The translations under genes and the position numbers were made by a program. A model generated the notes under the pieces. That model did no database searches and was not told where the DNA came from. It saw only the letters and a program-made list of their open reading frames with translations. From contig JNDT01002329.1 in assembly GCA_000697055.1 (NCBI GenBank), positions 124,001 through 188,000 of the forward strand: a DNA stretch of 64,000 nucleotides. Reading direction: 5' to 3'. This DNA is from Saksenaea vasiformis B4078 (Eukaryota; Mucoromycota; Mucoromycetes; Mucorales; Saksenaeaceae). Position 1 is the first letter of the stretch, and each line of letters begins with the position of its first letter. Of the stretch, positions 1 to 9,479 are shown piece by piece.

Positions 1-1571
1 AAATTTACCTTCAATGCCATTGATAGCATGTAACACAAAAAGAACCACATTAGAAGTAAACTGCATGCTGAAACCTTGGTAGAGTCCTTGCAGACCCCAT
101 CCAGCCAGCATAGATTTTCCTTTCTTTTGCTTTCCCTTGCTTTTCCTTCGGCCTCCCTCTTCCTTCATGATACGATAGCAAGCATCTGTCATACCTGTGT
201 AAGGCACAGGACGCAACGCGACCACACTCTCAAATCGCTTTTTTCCGGGCGTACGTGTCCTGATTTGACACTGTAGTCTCTTTCGAATAGTATCGAGAGG
301 CAGGGTGATAAGAATCTCCAACGTATTCAAACTCAATTCTGCTAGACCGTACAGGAATGGCGAATCGTTCGCTGAGATTCGAAAAACGCGATCAATGATG
401 AGTGGCGTCGTGTTTTGAAGTAATGGCGTGATGGTGTGATAGATGAGCGTCGGTACAAGGTTATGCGATAAATAAAGTCCACTTAAACCACCTTCTTCAC
501 TCAAAATTGTGCGAAGTGCGTGCAGAGGACCCTTATATTTTCGTTGCAAAGGAGATGCCGACTGCACTATCAGACTATAGGTTGCCAGGTCAGTTTTGCC
601 GACCGAGTTTGTGGCATTAAAACACGAACTTACCGTGTTCGGACCAACTCCAAAGGACTCAAAAGGAAACCTACTATCGCGTTGCTCGCGACAAGTGTCG
701 CCAGATTTGGACCTGCTCGATCCAGATGTACCAACGGAATTGTATCATCATAAAGATCAAACATATCATTGAGAGAACCTTCCAAAGTTGGCTGAAGGAA
801 CAAGTGCAGAATTTCATACAGCCAGTTGGTGTACTGTCCTTTAAATAACGAACGCCACCCCTCGTGTGGATGCTTGAGCAGACTTCCGATACCTTTCCAC
901 ACGCCTCCCTCAATCGGCTTGATTTGATGACCAGGCCTAGTGCTGTCATCATAAACGCTTGTCCGCACGACGTATCCACTCTCATCTACTGGCATTTTGC
1001 GCCGAAATGCAGGATCATCGATATCGAGTGAAGGCGCCTGAAAAGGCGTACCTCCTGCTGAATATCGACGTCGGCCACGCGAGCGCTGATTTCCATAAAA
1101 CTCATATTCGTCTTCCTCCTCCTCCTCCTCCTCTTCTTCGGATGGCAATTCTTCATCGCTATTTATATCATCCTGTCAGAAACATATTAGTTACACATAC
1201 CATTATCTGTTCTCCCTAGATACCTCGGGGCGCGCTCCTTCCTCGGAAGTAGAAGCTACAACCTCGACATCCTCATGGGGCATGTACTGTACTTGCAGCA
1301 ACGTCTTTGAAACTTCGAACGGGCTACTAATAGCAGTAGTAAGATACTTCAACACGGTGAAGTTAATAAGTTCGCGTGCAGCAGCTTTTGAGTCTATCAA
1401 ATCATCGTAGTCCTGCGCGTAGTACGGTGCTGGCGCCGTCATATTGCTTGCAATGATCGAAGTGTAGTTGTCACTTGTTAGACCTGGAGTATAGTAGGGT
1501 CGCAATCCATTGACACCTCTTCCAGGTGCTGTTGGAAACGTCGCAAAAGGATGGCTCTGATCGGCGGGCAT
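1..1571 (-). CDS. Ugo1/SLC25A46-like mitochondrial outer-membrane carrier-fold protein, 3' end off window
   Basis: Three exons are read on the minus strand: 1571-1224, 1172-634 and 574 to beyond position 1. The introns (49 and 59 nt) have GT..AG ends and all phases close, giving 487 residues so far without a stop. The protein contains three mitochondrial-carrier signatures of the type P-x-[DE]-x-x-[KR]: SPFEVSK in exon 1, SPLELVRTR at the exon 2/3 join and LPLDTIRKR in exon 3. Between the first and second is a long acidic insertion (a run of Glu near the start of exon 2) and a WLYEIL stretch. The degenerate carrier motifs, large N-terminal extension and acidic linker fit the Ugo1/SLC25A46 group, which acts in outer-membrane fusion rather than solute transport; that role is family knowledge, not seen here. 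An ordinary SLC25 transporter is the alternative. The start is the first Met (MPADQS) in the open frame of exon 1. Confidence 0.85.
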
Positions 1572-2095
1572 TGTTTTTGCTTTGGCACACAAACGTCCCC
1601 AGACAGTAAATTCGACGCACTTCTGTGAGCAAAAACGGCGGCACATGAAAAAAAAGGGTGAAATATTTTCCCGCTTGCTATAGTGTTCAGCGGGAAGTCG
1701 TCAAGACGTCTTCAGTAGAAAAACCCTGGAAGACCGTCTATTCATATTAGGAAATTGTATATTATGCTGTAAATTTCCTGAAGGTTTATTGTTCATCAAG
1801 AAATTAAGTTATCCGGTACTAACTCAAAGAATGATCACAGCTGAGAAAATGGAAAATGACCATCATAGCTTTAGTCAGGTATCAAAAACCGAAAACAAGT
1901 CAGAAAAAATGATGCACGCTTCAAGTGTTCTTTTGATCGATTTATGAGCTATTCACTAGTAGGTGGTGTTACTTGGTTCAAGTCCGCTTGATTGGTGGCA
2001 GAAACGAATTTCTTCGGTATCCGGATTTATCGACTATAGCTTCCTTCTTCAAAATGACGTTCTATTGGAATAATCGATATAATTATCTGCCCCTT
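1572..2095. other. Upstream spacer of the Ugo1-like gene
   Basis: About 520 bp of AT-rich sequence with no convincing coding exon. It should hold the 5' UTR and promoter of the Ugo1-like gene, but I see no distinctive element. A tRNA-like GGTTCAAGTCC near 1978 was examined and rejected because no T-stem forms. Confidence 0.4.
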
Positions 2096-2687
2096 TTATG
2101 CTGGCCTTCCCACACATAACCTCAAGCAAATTACCTTCAGATGAAAAATCCTTTCGTAGGCATTAACAGCGGGAAAGAAGTCATCCGTGTTGAGCATTAA
2201 ATTGAACCGGGCTAGCCCCACAAAACGATATATCCCGTCGTAAAGCAAATTCATCTTGAAGGTCGTGCGATGTAACCCTATAAATAATTCTTGTCAGTTA
2301 CTAACACGATTGCCTGCGAGTTTGCATTTACGATTTTGATGTGTATATACCTTCAACGAGGATTCTGGCAGTGCACACTTCTTTGCGTGAATCAACAGTT
2401 ACAAGATGATCCAGCATATGCCTTAGCTCGAAAGCAAACTTTGGGAGATCAGCGTAGACGGTGAAATACCTGTGTTTGGGCTTCTTGACCTCGGCCGCAA
2501 TGTACTCGTTTCTCTTTGATATGGTAATATCTGGTTTCAATGCTTTCAAGGACGTGTCAACCTTTTTATACGCTTCTTTGATTGCTTTCGAAGATGTTGT
2601 AGACCTACAGGAAAAATCAGTCAACCGAATCCACCAAGGCAAGCTCGAACGTAAGCTATGCGTCGACTTAAATTCCGCACCCATCAA
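2096..2687 (-). pseudogene. Remnant of a multicopy PD-(D/E)XK-like hypothetical gene
   Basis: Two minus-strand exons can be joined: about 2687-2351 and 2277-2096, with a clean 73-nt GT..AG intron that keeps the frame (VEG/LHRTTFKM). The peptide contains KPDITISKR followed 13-17 residues on by AAEVKKP, the P-D...E-x-K arrangement of restriction-endonuclease-like folds, and then ARILVEG, a DGIYRFVGLARF block and ERIFHLK. I recall such proteins as a large Mucoromycota-specific family of unknown function, but this cannot be verified here. No plausible start or complete 5' part is visible: upstream frames are closed by stops, so the copy is probably truncated. Base composition matches its surroundings. 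The second related copy in this window lies at 34790-36058. Confidence 0.5.
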
Positions 2688-2689
2688 TA

Positions 2690-3739
2690 ACGAAATTCTC
2701 TGTTTTTGGATATATAAATCGTATAAAAAGCATGATTGTATGGTCAGTGAATGCCTGCTCTTTCAAGTCGTCGATCTCATCAATGTTGTTGTAATTGCTA
2801 AAACTGGTTCCAAACAGAGTCGGTCATTTGATATACCACAGAGCTACGCATGGGACGCTTACAGTTGATTTAAGCACTTGACAAATGGCTTCGTTATCGG
2901 ATCTTGCAAAGCATTACAGTGCGCCCTCTCTAATTTCAAGTCCTCCGCTCCCTGCAAAATGCTTGAAAATTCCGGGTTTTGGTATTATAGAGGATGTGTC
3001 ATAAAGCCTTCTGAGTATGAATTGAGCTATGCTCTCGTTTGGCACACTAAAACGCAATCCTAGTACCTTCAAAATTGCTGGCGCCAGACAGGTCTCATGG
3101 ATAAAGCTGTTCATGGAGATGAAGCAACCTCAGTGCTGTATGGACTTGTGACAAGCATGAATTGTCACTTTCAGGCTATCAAGTGGACCACAATGACAAT
3201 ACCCAATTTCGAGAGTGGCTGCCGAGAATAAGAGGATACTGTTGATACAAGAACTGAATAAGACTTATTCACTGAAACAGGACAAGAAGATTGTGAATGA
3301 CGACATTTATGACCTGTAGAAGAGAAACGTTGCGTTCCACTTAAAGATCAATTGTTTTGCATTGACACAATGATAGATTTTCTTGATGAGGAGGTATTAC
3401 GTTATATTTGGCAAAGGATCAATGCGATTAGTATATCTTTGAGCACTAAACCTCCCACCGAAAAGAGATTTAACCTCCTTTTCAGGCTTGAACTTGATAT
3501 TACACAGGATTTGAAAACCTACACTATGTTTTCTGGCGGTGGAACCAAGATTCCTTGAAAAAACCAGGTTTTGAAATTATAGGTTTTTCCCATGACTTTG
3601 TGTCTATTCGAAGATATTCAGCGTTACTTCCAGATAAACTCTGCGCTTTGAAGTACGTATTTTTACGTTCATCGGACGCTATGATTTGCGTGTCATACTA
3701 TTCCATGTTGGTTTTCTGTCACTGATAGCTTTCCATTAT
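2690..3739. other. Gene-free AT-rich stretch
   Basis: No exon with a convincing splice or codon pattern was found on either strand. Short open frames here (for example 3352-3558) lack recognisable motifs and are probably chance. Confidence 0.4.
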
Positions 3740-4085
3740 CTAAGGTAGAGACAGGAATTCATTGTTTCGTGCAAATGACGTGGAAAAGATAGGGCTCGAT
3801 TATCTGGTGTTCAAGATAGGATACCATCGTCTCGTACAAACGATCAATCAGTGATCGGATTTTGTTATTTCATGCAAAGGGTGTGTGAAAGGTACGGTGT
3901 TCTTTATCTCACACAAAAGGCGTGTCGATGACAGGGTAGCATCGTGCCATGCAAAGGGTGAATCAATGATCGGGTTCTTTTGACTCATACAAACAGTGTC
4001 AGAAACAGGACTCCGTCATCTCATGCAAAAAGTGTGCTGAAAATAGGTTCCTTTTAACTCACACAAAAAGGATGTCTCAGATAAC
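3740..4085 (+). repeat. Degenerate minisatellite, ~40-bp unit, about 8 copies
   Basis: Units begin with variants of CATGCAAAGGGTG, CACACAAAAGGCGTG, CATACAAACAGTGTC or CATGCAAAAAGTGTG, followed by a G-rich half and a T-rich half. Neighbouring units share the pattern but differ at many sites, so the array is old. It abuts the left side of the repeat copy at 4086-4701 and may be an expansion of that element's internal sub-repeats. Confidence 0.6.
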
Positions 4086-4701
4086 GGAAAGTGATGCATA
4101 TCTAAAAGGAGCACTTCTTTTTCTTTTCTTCTTCTTTGGCTCTGTTGGTACAAACATCCCCGGTACGGATGTCAAAACTTTATTACGTATCCAGGATCAC
4201 TCATTTTTTGTATGCCGTTTAGGCTGCATGCCCTCTGTCCCGAACCGTCCTAGCTGTGGTGGCATTTTTACCCATCACTTAAATAAAGTAAAATAAATAT
4301 TGTCGCGCTCAGCGTCACTCATCTTGTACAATAGATCGCTGGATGTTTGCATCGCTTCAAGTCCAGTGCACGGCGTAACTCTTACAACTGGCCGTCGTCG
4401 CCGGGTACCCCTCGTGCTGGCCCCACCGGACTCAGGGCTTGGCCCAGGCCTGTAGGCCTGATTACCTTTGGAGTAAGTAAATGGACATCAAACCATCTTC
4501 CATTTACTAACCGTGAACAATTTTTTATGCTGCTCCAATAAATTATGCGGCCATCTGGGAGTCAGGTTGATGTAAGTGTTATTTTGTTGCCAACTCATTT
4601 ATTAATGACCGCATATTCAATCCTTTCCTTAGCGCAAACGTGGTTTTTCATGGACGCATAGTTTATTTAGAGTAGCGTAAGAAGTTGTTCAATAAACAGT
4701 A
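4086..4701 (+). mobile_element. Family A element, 5'-truncated copy A1
   Basis: Aligns by eye to the 3' two thirds of the complete copies at 14042-15003 and 56298-57256. Shared blocks in order are CTTTGGCTCTGTT, ACATCCCCGGTA.GGATGTC, CTCTGTCCCGAACCGTCCT, GCATCGCTTCAAGTCC, CCCCACCGGACTCAGG, CCATTTACTAA and the end TTGTTCAATAAACAG followed by TA. Reading frames are not conserved between copies, so I treat it as non-coding. The 5' terminus is missing or merged with the minisatellite. Confidence 0.75.
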
Positions 4702-5240
4702 AGTGGAAGGTAAAGGTAAAGAAAAAGGGCAACAATTGCTGGATTGCTTATAAAGGAATGATCTGAAACGTGTTCCCACCCTTATTAAATCCTTCACACT
4801 GTCTACCCTAGGAGAGTCGCGTTCAATCACAGAATCGAAGTGTATCCTTTGGCGAATGTCCAGAAGTTTTGTAGATATGAAATCGTTTTCCGAATCAAAA
4901 GATGACGAATAAATATTCAACGTCTGAGCGGCAGCCGACATTCTAAGAAATATGGTTGATTGAAATGATCGCTGCTGTACGATACTACACACGCTTCTAA
5001 AGAGGACGCACTCATTTTATTTCGAATATGTTTTTTGAAAGGGACGACGTGTGATGTGAGAACACGCAGCATTCACTCAAGTTTCGGACATTCTGAGAGA
5101 CACGACCATCCTCCTTTGAATTCACGCATTATTAAAGCGGAAGGGACATGAATTACGCGTCCATAAACACTTTGCATCAGATAGTCTGTAGCGATCACCA
5201 AGACCAGTGCTCATGTGAGTTCCCTTTATGGCGACAATAA
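4702..5240 (-). mobile_element. Family B repeat remnant (decayed coding element), copy B1
   Basis: Read on the minus strand, the block GGAGGATGGTCGTGTCTCTC ... TTGAGTGAATG ... CATC.CTTTCAAAA recurs at 31.7 kb and 36.6 kb on the plus strand. A second block with ATTTATTCGTCATCTTTTGA recurs at about 31.98 kb. A third, with CTTATAAAGGAATGATC on the plus strand, recurs at 45.17 kb. Translation gives fragments interrupted by stops and frame changes, so this is a dead copy of something once coding. Its identity is unknown. It directly abuts the 3' end of element A1. Confidence 0.5.
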
Positions 5241-5289
5241 CTGTGTCGGTTAGACAGGCAGTCTCCCTCATTCCAGAGTGGATAGATTC

Positions 5290-6993
5290 CTATTCGAAAT
5301 ATACCTTCTTGACGGATCGACAGACGACAGATATGACGTGCATACTCTCTGGCAGGATGCAGTGATCCGGATCACAACTCGTATCAAGGCACTTTGTCGT
5401 GCGCTCCCACCTGTCCTTGCTCAACGTTTTGGTCAGCCAGTCGACTTCGCTGGGGTTCAACCTCCGACCATCACCGTGTTTTCCCTTGGCGTACCACCTT
5501 GTCCAACCTTCCGAATTGTCTTCATACGACAGTCCATGGTATTTCCTTCTCCGTTGGAGGATTTGCTCAGATTTGTCTGTCTGCGTCAGCTTAAGAACAG
5601 TTTCACTAAAGTCAGAGTCCGGCACTTCAAGTAGATCGAGGTGAATATTGCTGAGATCAAAGGAATGCAGTTGGAGTGATTCTCCTGACCAGTAATCACA
5701 GGTAAATTTGGATAGGTTTGGACAGTTCCTTGTAAAATCTGAATATATCTCATCATTGCATTGATATCCATCGGTATAATCGCAGCAAACATATAGCTCC
5801 TTTAGACCGTGTGGCTGTTCCAGCACCGTATTACCACTTGTTATATTCCGAAAATCCCAGATAGACAAGGTTTTCAAGGACTTTATCTGCTTCAGGATAT
5901 CGTCAAATTCCACAGTTGTAGACAGGTCGATAATAGTGAGTTCTGTTAAGGAGTGACAGACTGATAGCGCTTCGAACAATCCTTCATCGGCAGTCTGGAT
6001 ATAGACGCTGCGGAGCGTGCGTCGGAAATCGTTGATCAACCCAGCCCAAACGTCTGTTTCCCAGGAGCCTATCCGCAAGATCTCACATGGTGCACCTATA
6101 TCCCGGCTTACTTTCATAGCTTTTGGATACGCATATTGAATTGCATCATCACGACCATCACGACCATCTATATCTTTCAGAAATGGCCACGACCTTGCAA
6201 GCGTTGCTAGCTGCGCAAGCGTTTCGTCAGCTCCCCAGCAAGTTGAACTGGCCCTAAACACCTCAACGTTTGGATATTTTTGGGAGATATATGGAAAATA
6301 ACGGTAGTTAATGCTCCCTAGACTTAATATGCGCAACGTATAACATGGGTTGATATTTCCTGGGATTGGCCCACGAAGATTAGAGTGCTCGATCCAGAGT
6401 ACCTGTAAATTCGGTAATCCCACGTGAATTTGTTCCAACTCTGACACATGGACATCGTTACGGTAATCGCCCGCAATATGTAGTTCTTGGAGCCTGGATA
6501 GTTGGAGAACTATAAATACCCAGTCAGGAATCGTGTTACGCAAAGAAAGTCGAGTAACACATCCCCTAAAGAGAGACAGATCCATTTTCTCGTACAAACA
6601 AAACGTTGGCAACCCGTTGAGCGTTTCGTACCCTTCCACTATGACAGATTTCAAAGGTGATTTCCAGAAATTTTCATAGCAAAGTGTAACAAGAGAAGGG
6701 CAAAGTTTCGGCAGGGCTCTGATATTCTCGAAAGACATATTCAGCTTGGCATCCAGGTACAGGTGATGGACGAAACGACCAAGTGGGTCAACGTCCTGTA
6801 CGCGAGTCAGAGTTTCGAAGAATAATCGCAACTTTCGCTTCGTGTCTAGATGCACAGTATCATATAGAGTTTCTGTAAACGCACTTCGCCACTGCCGGCA
6901 AACACGCAGACATGCACACTGGGTACCCTTTGGTAACAAAGGAACGACCTCCAGCACGATCTCCATCGGTATTCTTCCGTGTAACTCAGCCAT
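5290..6993 (-). CDS. F-box protein with LRR-like C-terminal region
   Basis: A single uninterrupted exon of 567 codons. The N-terminus (residues about 7-45) reads as an F-box: IPMEIVLEVVPLLPKG then CLRVCRQWRSAF and a YDTVHL ending. The rest is a series of leucine-rich segments (for example LPNLQVLWIEHSNLRG, LKTLSIWDFRNI, LTELTIIDLS) spaced at 25-30 residues, as in FBXL proteins, where they bind substrates of an SCF ubiquitin ligase. Skp1 binding through the F-box is family knowledge; the target cannot be inferred. The Met at 6993 is the first in frame and is directly followed by the F-box. A TATA-like TATTTATATA lies about 40 bp upstream (near 7035). No truncation or frameshift is seen. Confidence 0.9.
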   Translation of the reverse strand: MAELHGRIPMEIVLEVVPLLPKGTQCACLRVCRQWRSAFTETLYDTVHLDTKRKLRLFFETLTRVQDVDPLGRFVHHLYLDAKLNMSFENIRALPKLCPSLVTLCYENFWKSPLKSVIVEGYETLNGLPTFCLYEKMDLSLFRGCVTRLSLRNTIPDWVFIVLQLSRLQELHIAGDYRNDVHVSELEQIHVGLPNLQVLWIEHSNLRGPIPGNINPCYTLRILSLGSINYRYFPYISQKYPNVEVFRASSTCWGADETLAQLATLARSWPFLKDIDGRDGRDDAIQYAYPKAMKVSRDIGAPCEILRIGSWETDVWAGLINDFRRTLRSVYIQTADEGLFEALSVCHSLTELTIIDLSTTVEFDDILKQIKSLKTLSIWDFRNITSGNTVLEQPHGLKELYVCCDYTDGYQCNDEIYSDFTRNCPNLSKFTCDYWSGESLQLHSFDLSNIHLDLLEVPDSDFSETVLKLTQTDKSEQILQRRRKYHGLSYEDNSEGWTRWYAKGKHGDGRRLNPSEVDWLTKTLSKDRWERTTKCLDTSCDPDHCILPESMHVISVVCRSVKKVYFE

Positions 6994-8883
6994 CGCTCCA
7001 GAGAAGCAGATCAGTCGAAAAAGACCAGTACCCTATTTATATACCTGGGAAAATTCTGTGTGGGTTACACAACTAGACTGATGAGGCTTAACATGACACA
7101 GATATGTCAGAAAAATCTTACAGTTGTGTGAGCCTTTTCAGTTAGTTTGGTTCAGCTGGCAATCTGAATGATACATGTATGGTCTATAGACAATAGATGG
7201 AGATGCTACCGGTTAAACAGAAGATGATACTATCTGAAAATGACATTAAATTACCAAGCACCGTTGCAGAAATTAGCGGATGCCATAAGGAAATAAACAA
7301 CTGATAAGATGTTTATTCAACACAATTTACTACGGAAAATGGAATATCTAAAAGTATACAGACAAACAGTGGGAAATATATTTTGTATCTGGGAAGATTC
7401 TGGAGAGTTCACGTTTGACGTGCGAATCCCTGGAAATGTCCAGAAATCATACGAAACACATCTGCCTGTAATATAGCTCACCATGCAGATATGTCATAAC
7501 AATTCTCGCTGCTCCTTCTCCTGTAACTAACAGAAAGAATAAATAAAAAAGGGCAGGTTTATTTAAGAATAAAAATATTTTTTCTTGGATTTTTTGCTGT
7601 TTTTGCTGGTGCTTTGTCGTCGTCGTAGTAGTAGTAGTGTTGCTGTTGTCGTTGGTAATGGTAATGGTGGCTGTATATGAATTGTTATACCATCTATGCC
7701 TAGCGTGCATTTAAAACGCACATGCAAATGGTAGCTTGTTGGATTAGTCAAACATCGAAAAAGCAAAAAAAAAAATAAAAAATAACAACCTGTGAAAGGA
7801 AGTGTTAAGCTGCAGGCTAACCTGCGAGCTATACCATCAGGGAGTGAAACACAATCGTTCCCGCAAAATTTATCAGTTCTTTCCTACATGATACATTCCC
7901 TCTGTAATGCATCAATTTGCTCCACAAAAAAAAAAAAAGAAAGAAAAATCCGTTTACCGCTGGTATATGTCTGTGCATGATGCGATTAAGGATTTTCTCT
8001 CTCTTTACGGAGAGAAGTGAACAAGCATGTCGATGTGTGTTACTTTACTCTGCCTTTCCATGCAAAGCAGCAGTTGTGTGATCGTAATATAAGACGTGGT
8101 AACCATATGTTGAGCAAGGCATAAACTTGATGGTTTCTCGTTGCCTGTTACACATGACATGTGTCAAGATTGATCTCTAACTGCTGCTTCTAAGACATTC
8201 TTCTATGCTTTCTCATCTGATATATGTTTCACTCGATACGGCCATGGACGACAATGTGATGCAAATAGATCATGAATATTCCCACGGGCACTGCACTTCT
8301 TGAATAGCTTAAGGGTGCCCGAAAAAGAAGAAACACCTCTTTATGAATACGACAAAATGTGTGCTATATTATGCTATCAATACTTCATTTTCTTTACAAA
8401 GCCAGTGCTGATTCTACAAATCCGTAGTATATTGTGAATGATGAGATAACTGAGACACCCGTGACAATATGGATCATTGAAGCTTTAGTTTATCCTTTTC
8501 GAATACAAATGTAAAGCTCAGTCATTACACATTGTTTCGCGCTGCTATTATCATTTGTCTACGTTCCGCAACTCTACCCGTTGCTAATAATGTCTCAACT
8601 ATCAAATTGACAGGTGCGCAGATATCATGCAAATCAAGTCATTGATATGTTTTTCGTAATGAAACAGGAGGAGATACAATACGGCTTGTATTGGCACTAT
8701 CATGCACTACGTTTACTCTTTGTATAATAAATCTGTCATCGCATGATTTTCCACAGACTGACGCCAAGCCCGTGTTGCATTGTATAGACGTGTACATGAC
8801 GTGATACTGAGACGCAGAAAAAAAACGTCACTATATAATAGAGCGACTTTCCCCATGTATTAATATTATTAATATTACGCCAG
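6994..8883. other. Gene-free AT-rich stretch with low-complexity tracts
   Basis: Contains short A/T homopolymers (around 7765 and 7925) and a GT/TG-rich trinucleotide-like patch at about 7615-7675, which yields a Thr-rich antisense open frame. Apart from the F-box gene promoter at the left end, nothing coding is supported. Confidence 0.4.
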
Positions 8884-9102
8884 TGTTTACCGTGGATTTT
8901 AACGTGCATCCCCCTCCACGACGTGGCCGCCCACGAGGACGCTCACAAAGAGGCCGCCAACAACGAGGCCGCCTACCGTCAGGTCGCCGGTCATATCGTA
9001 GCCGCCGCCTCCCCGGTCCTCGTTGCCGCACCCGGCGCCGGTCCCATCATCCACGCTGGCGTCAATACCCTACTGGCAAATTTAAGGCCCCCGTGCAAGT
9101 AG
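8884..9102 (+). other. GC-rich exon-like island
   Basis: A sharp rise in GC over about 200 bp in an otherwise AT-rich region. In one plus frame, codons end almost entirely in C or G (GCC, GTC, ATC, CAC, GAG), the usage of highly expressed fungal genes. That peptide is Ala-rich: PLHDVAAHEDAHKEA, then VAGHIVAAASPVLV, then AAPGAGPIIHAGVN. The frame is closed upstream by a TAA but a CAG acceptor precedes it, and it ends at TAG 9100-9102. The following small gene is in the same frame, so the TAG may be a mutation or part of an intron. The alternative Arg/Pro/Gly-rich frame is judged an artefact of this codon usage. No family recognised. Confidence 0.45.
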
Positions 9103-9117
9103 CCTAGGAGATTCGCC

Positions 9118-9359
9118 ATGGCAGCCATCGTTCCTGGACCTTATTGTAAAGAAAAAGAAGGTAATGGTACTAGGGATAATATCTCAATGCTTGTGGCTAA
9201 GTTTCCACGGTGATAGTGATATGCCCAGCGATTGTCAAGCTCAAAGAATTGGCGGATATCAAACTACAAGATGTGATCAACGAACTCGAGGACATCATTG
9301 TGGAAGAATACAACAGTTCAGCAGAGCTATCATCCTACAAAGGAGCGTGGATGGGATGA
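9118..9359 (+). CDS. Possible two-exon small protein, unknown
   Basis: Exon 9118-9160 begins MAAIVPGPYCKEKE. A 68-nt GT..AG intron (9161-9228) joins it in phase to 9229-9359, giving AIVKLKELADIKLQDV, an amphipathic helix continuing to NELEDIIVEEY and ending GAWMG, 57 residues in total. The splice join and heptad-like helix argue for real coding sequence. The lack of homology, the short length and an upstream in-frame extension interrupted by a TAG leave open that this is the surviving 3' part of a larger broken gene that included the GC-rich island at 8884-9102. Confidence 0.35.
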
Positions 9360-9479
9360 ATCAGCACCGCAGTAAACTCTTTAAACGTAAATCTCGTAAG
9401 AGAATTTCGTCGGGCGATCCCCTCGAGCACACTTTCTCAAATATTTTAGTTGCTGCAGCAACATGCTTATTCAACTAGA

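Noticed and set aside
1970..1995. tRNA-like B box (GGTTCAAGTCC)
   Set aside because: Flanking bases cannot form the T-stem, and no A box or acceptor stem lies at the right distance upstream. Similar B-box-like matches near 28120 and 29386 fail the same test.
8883..9107. Arg/Pro/Gly-rich protein with repeated GRPRGR
   Set aside because: It is an off-frame reading of GC-rich, C-ending codons. The adjacent frame has natural amino-acid composition and codon bias.
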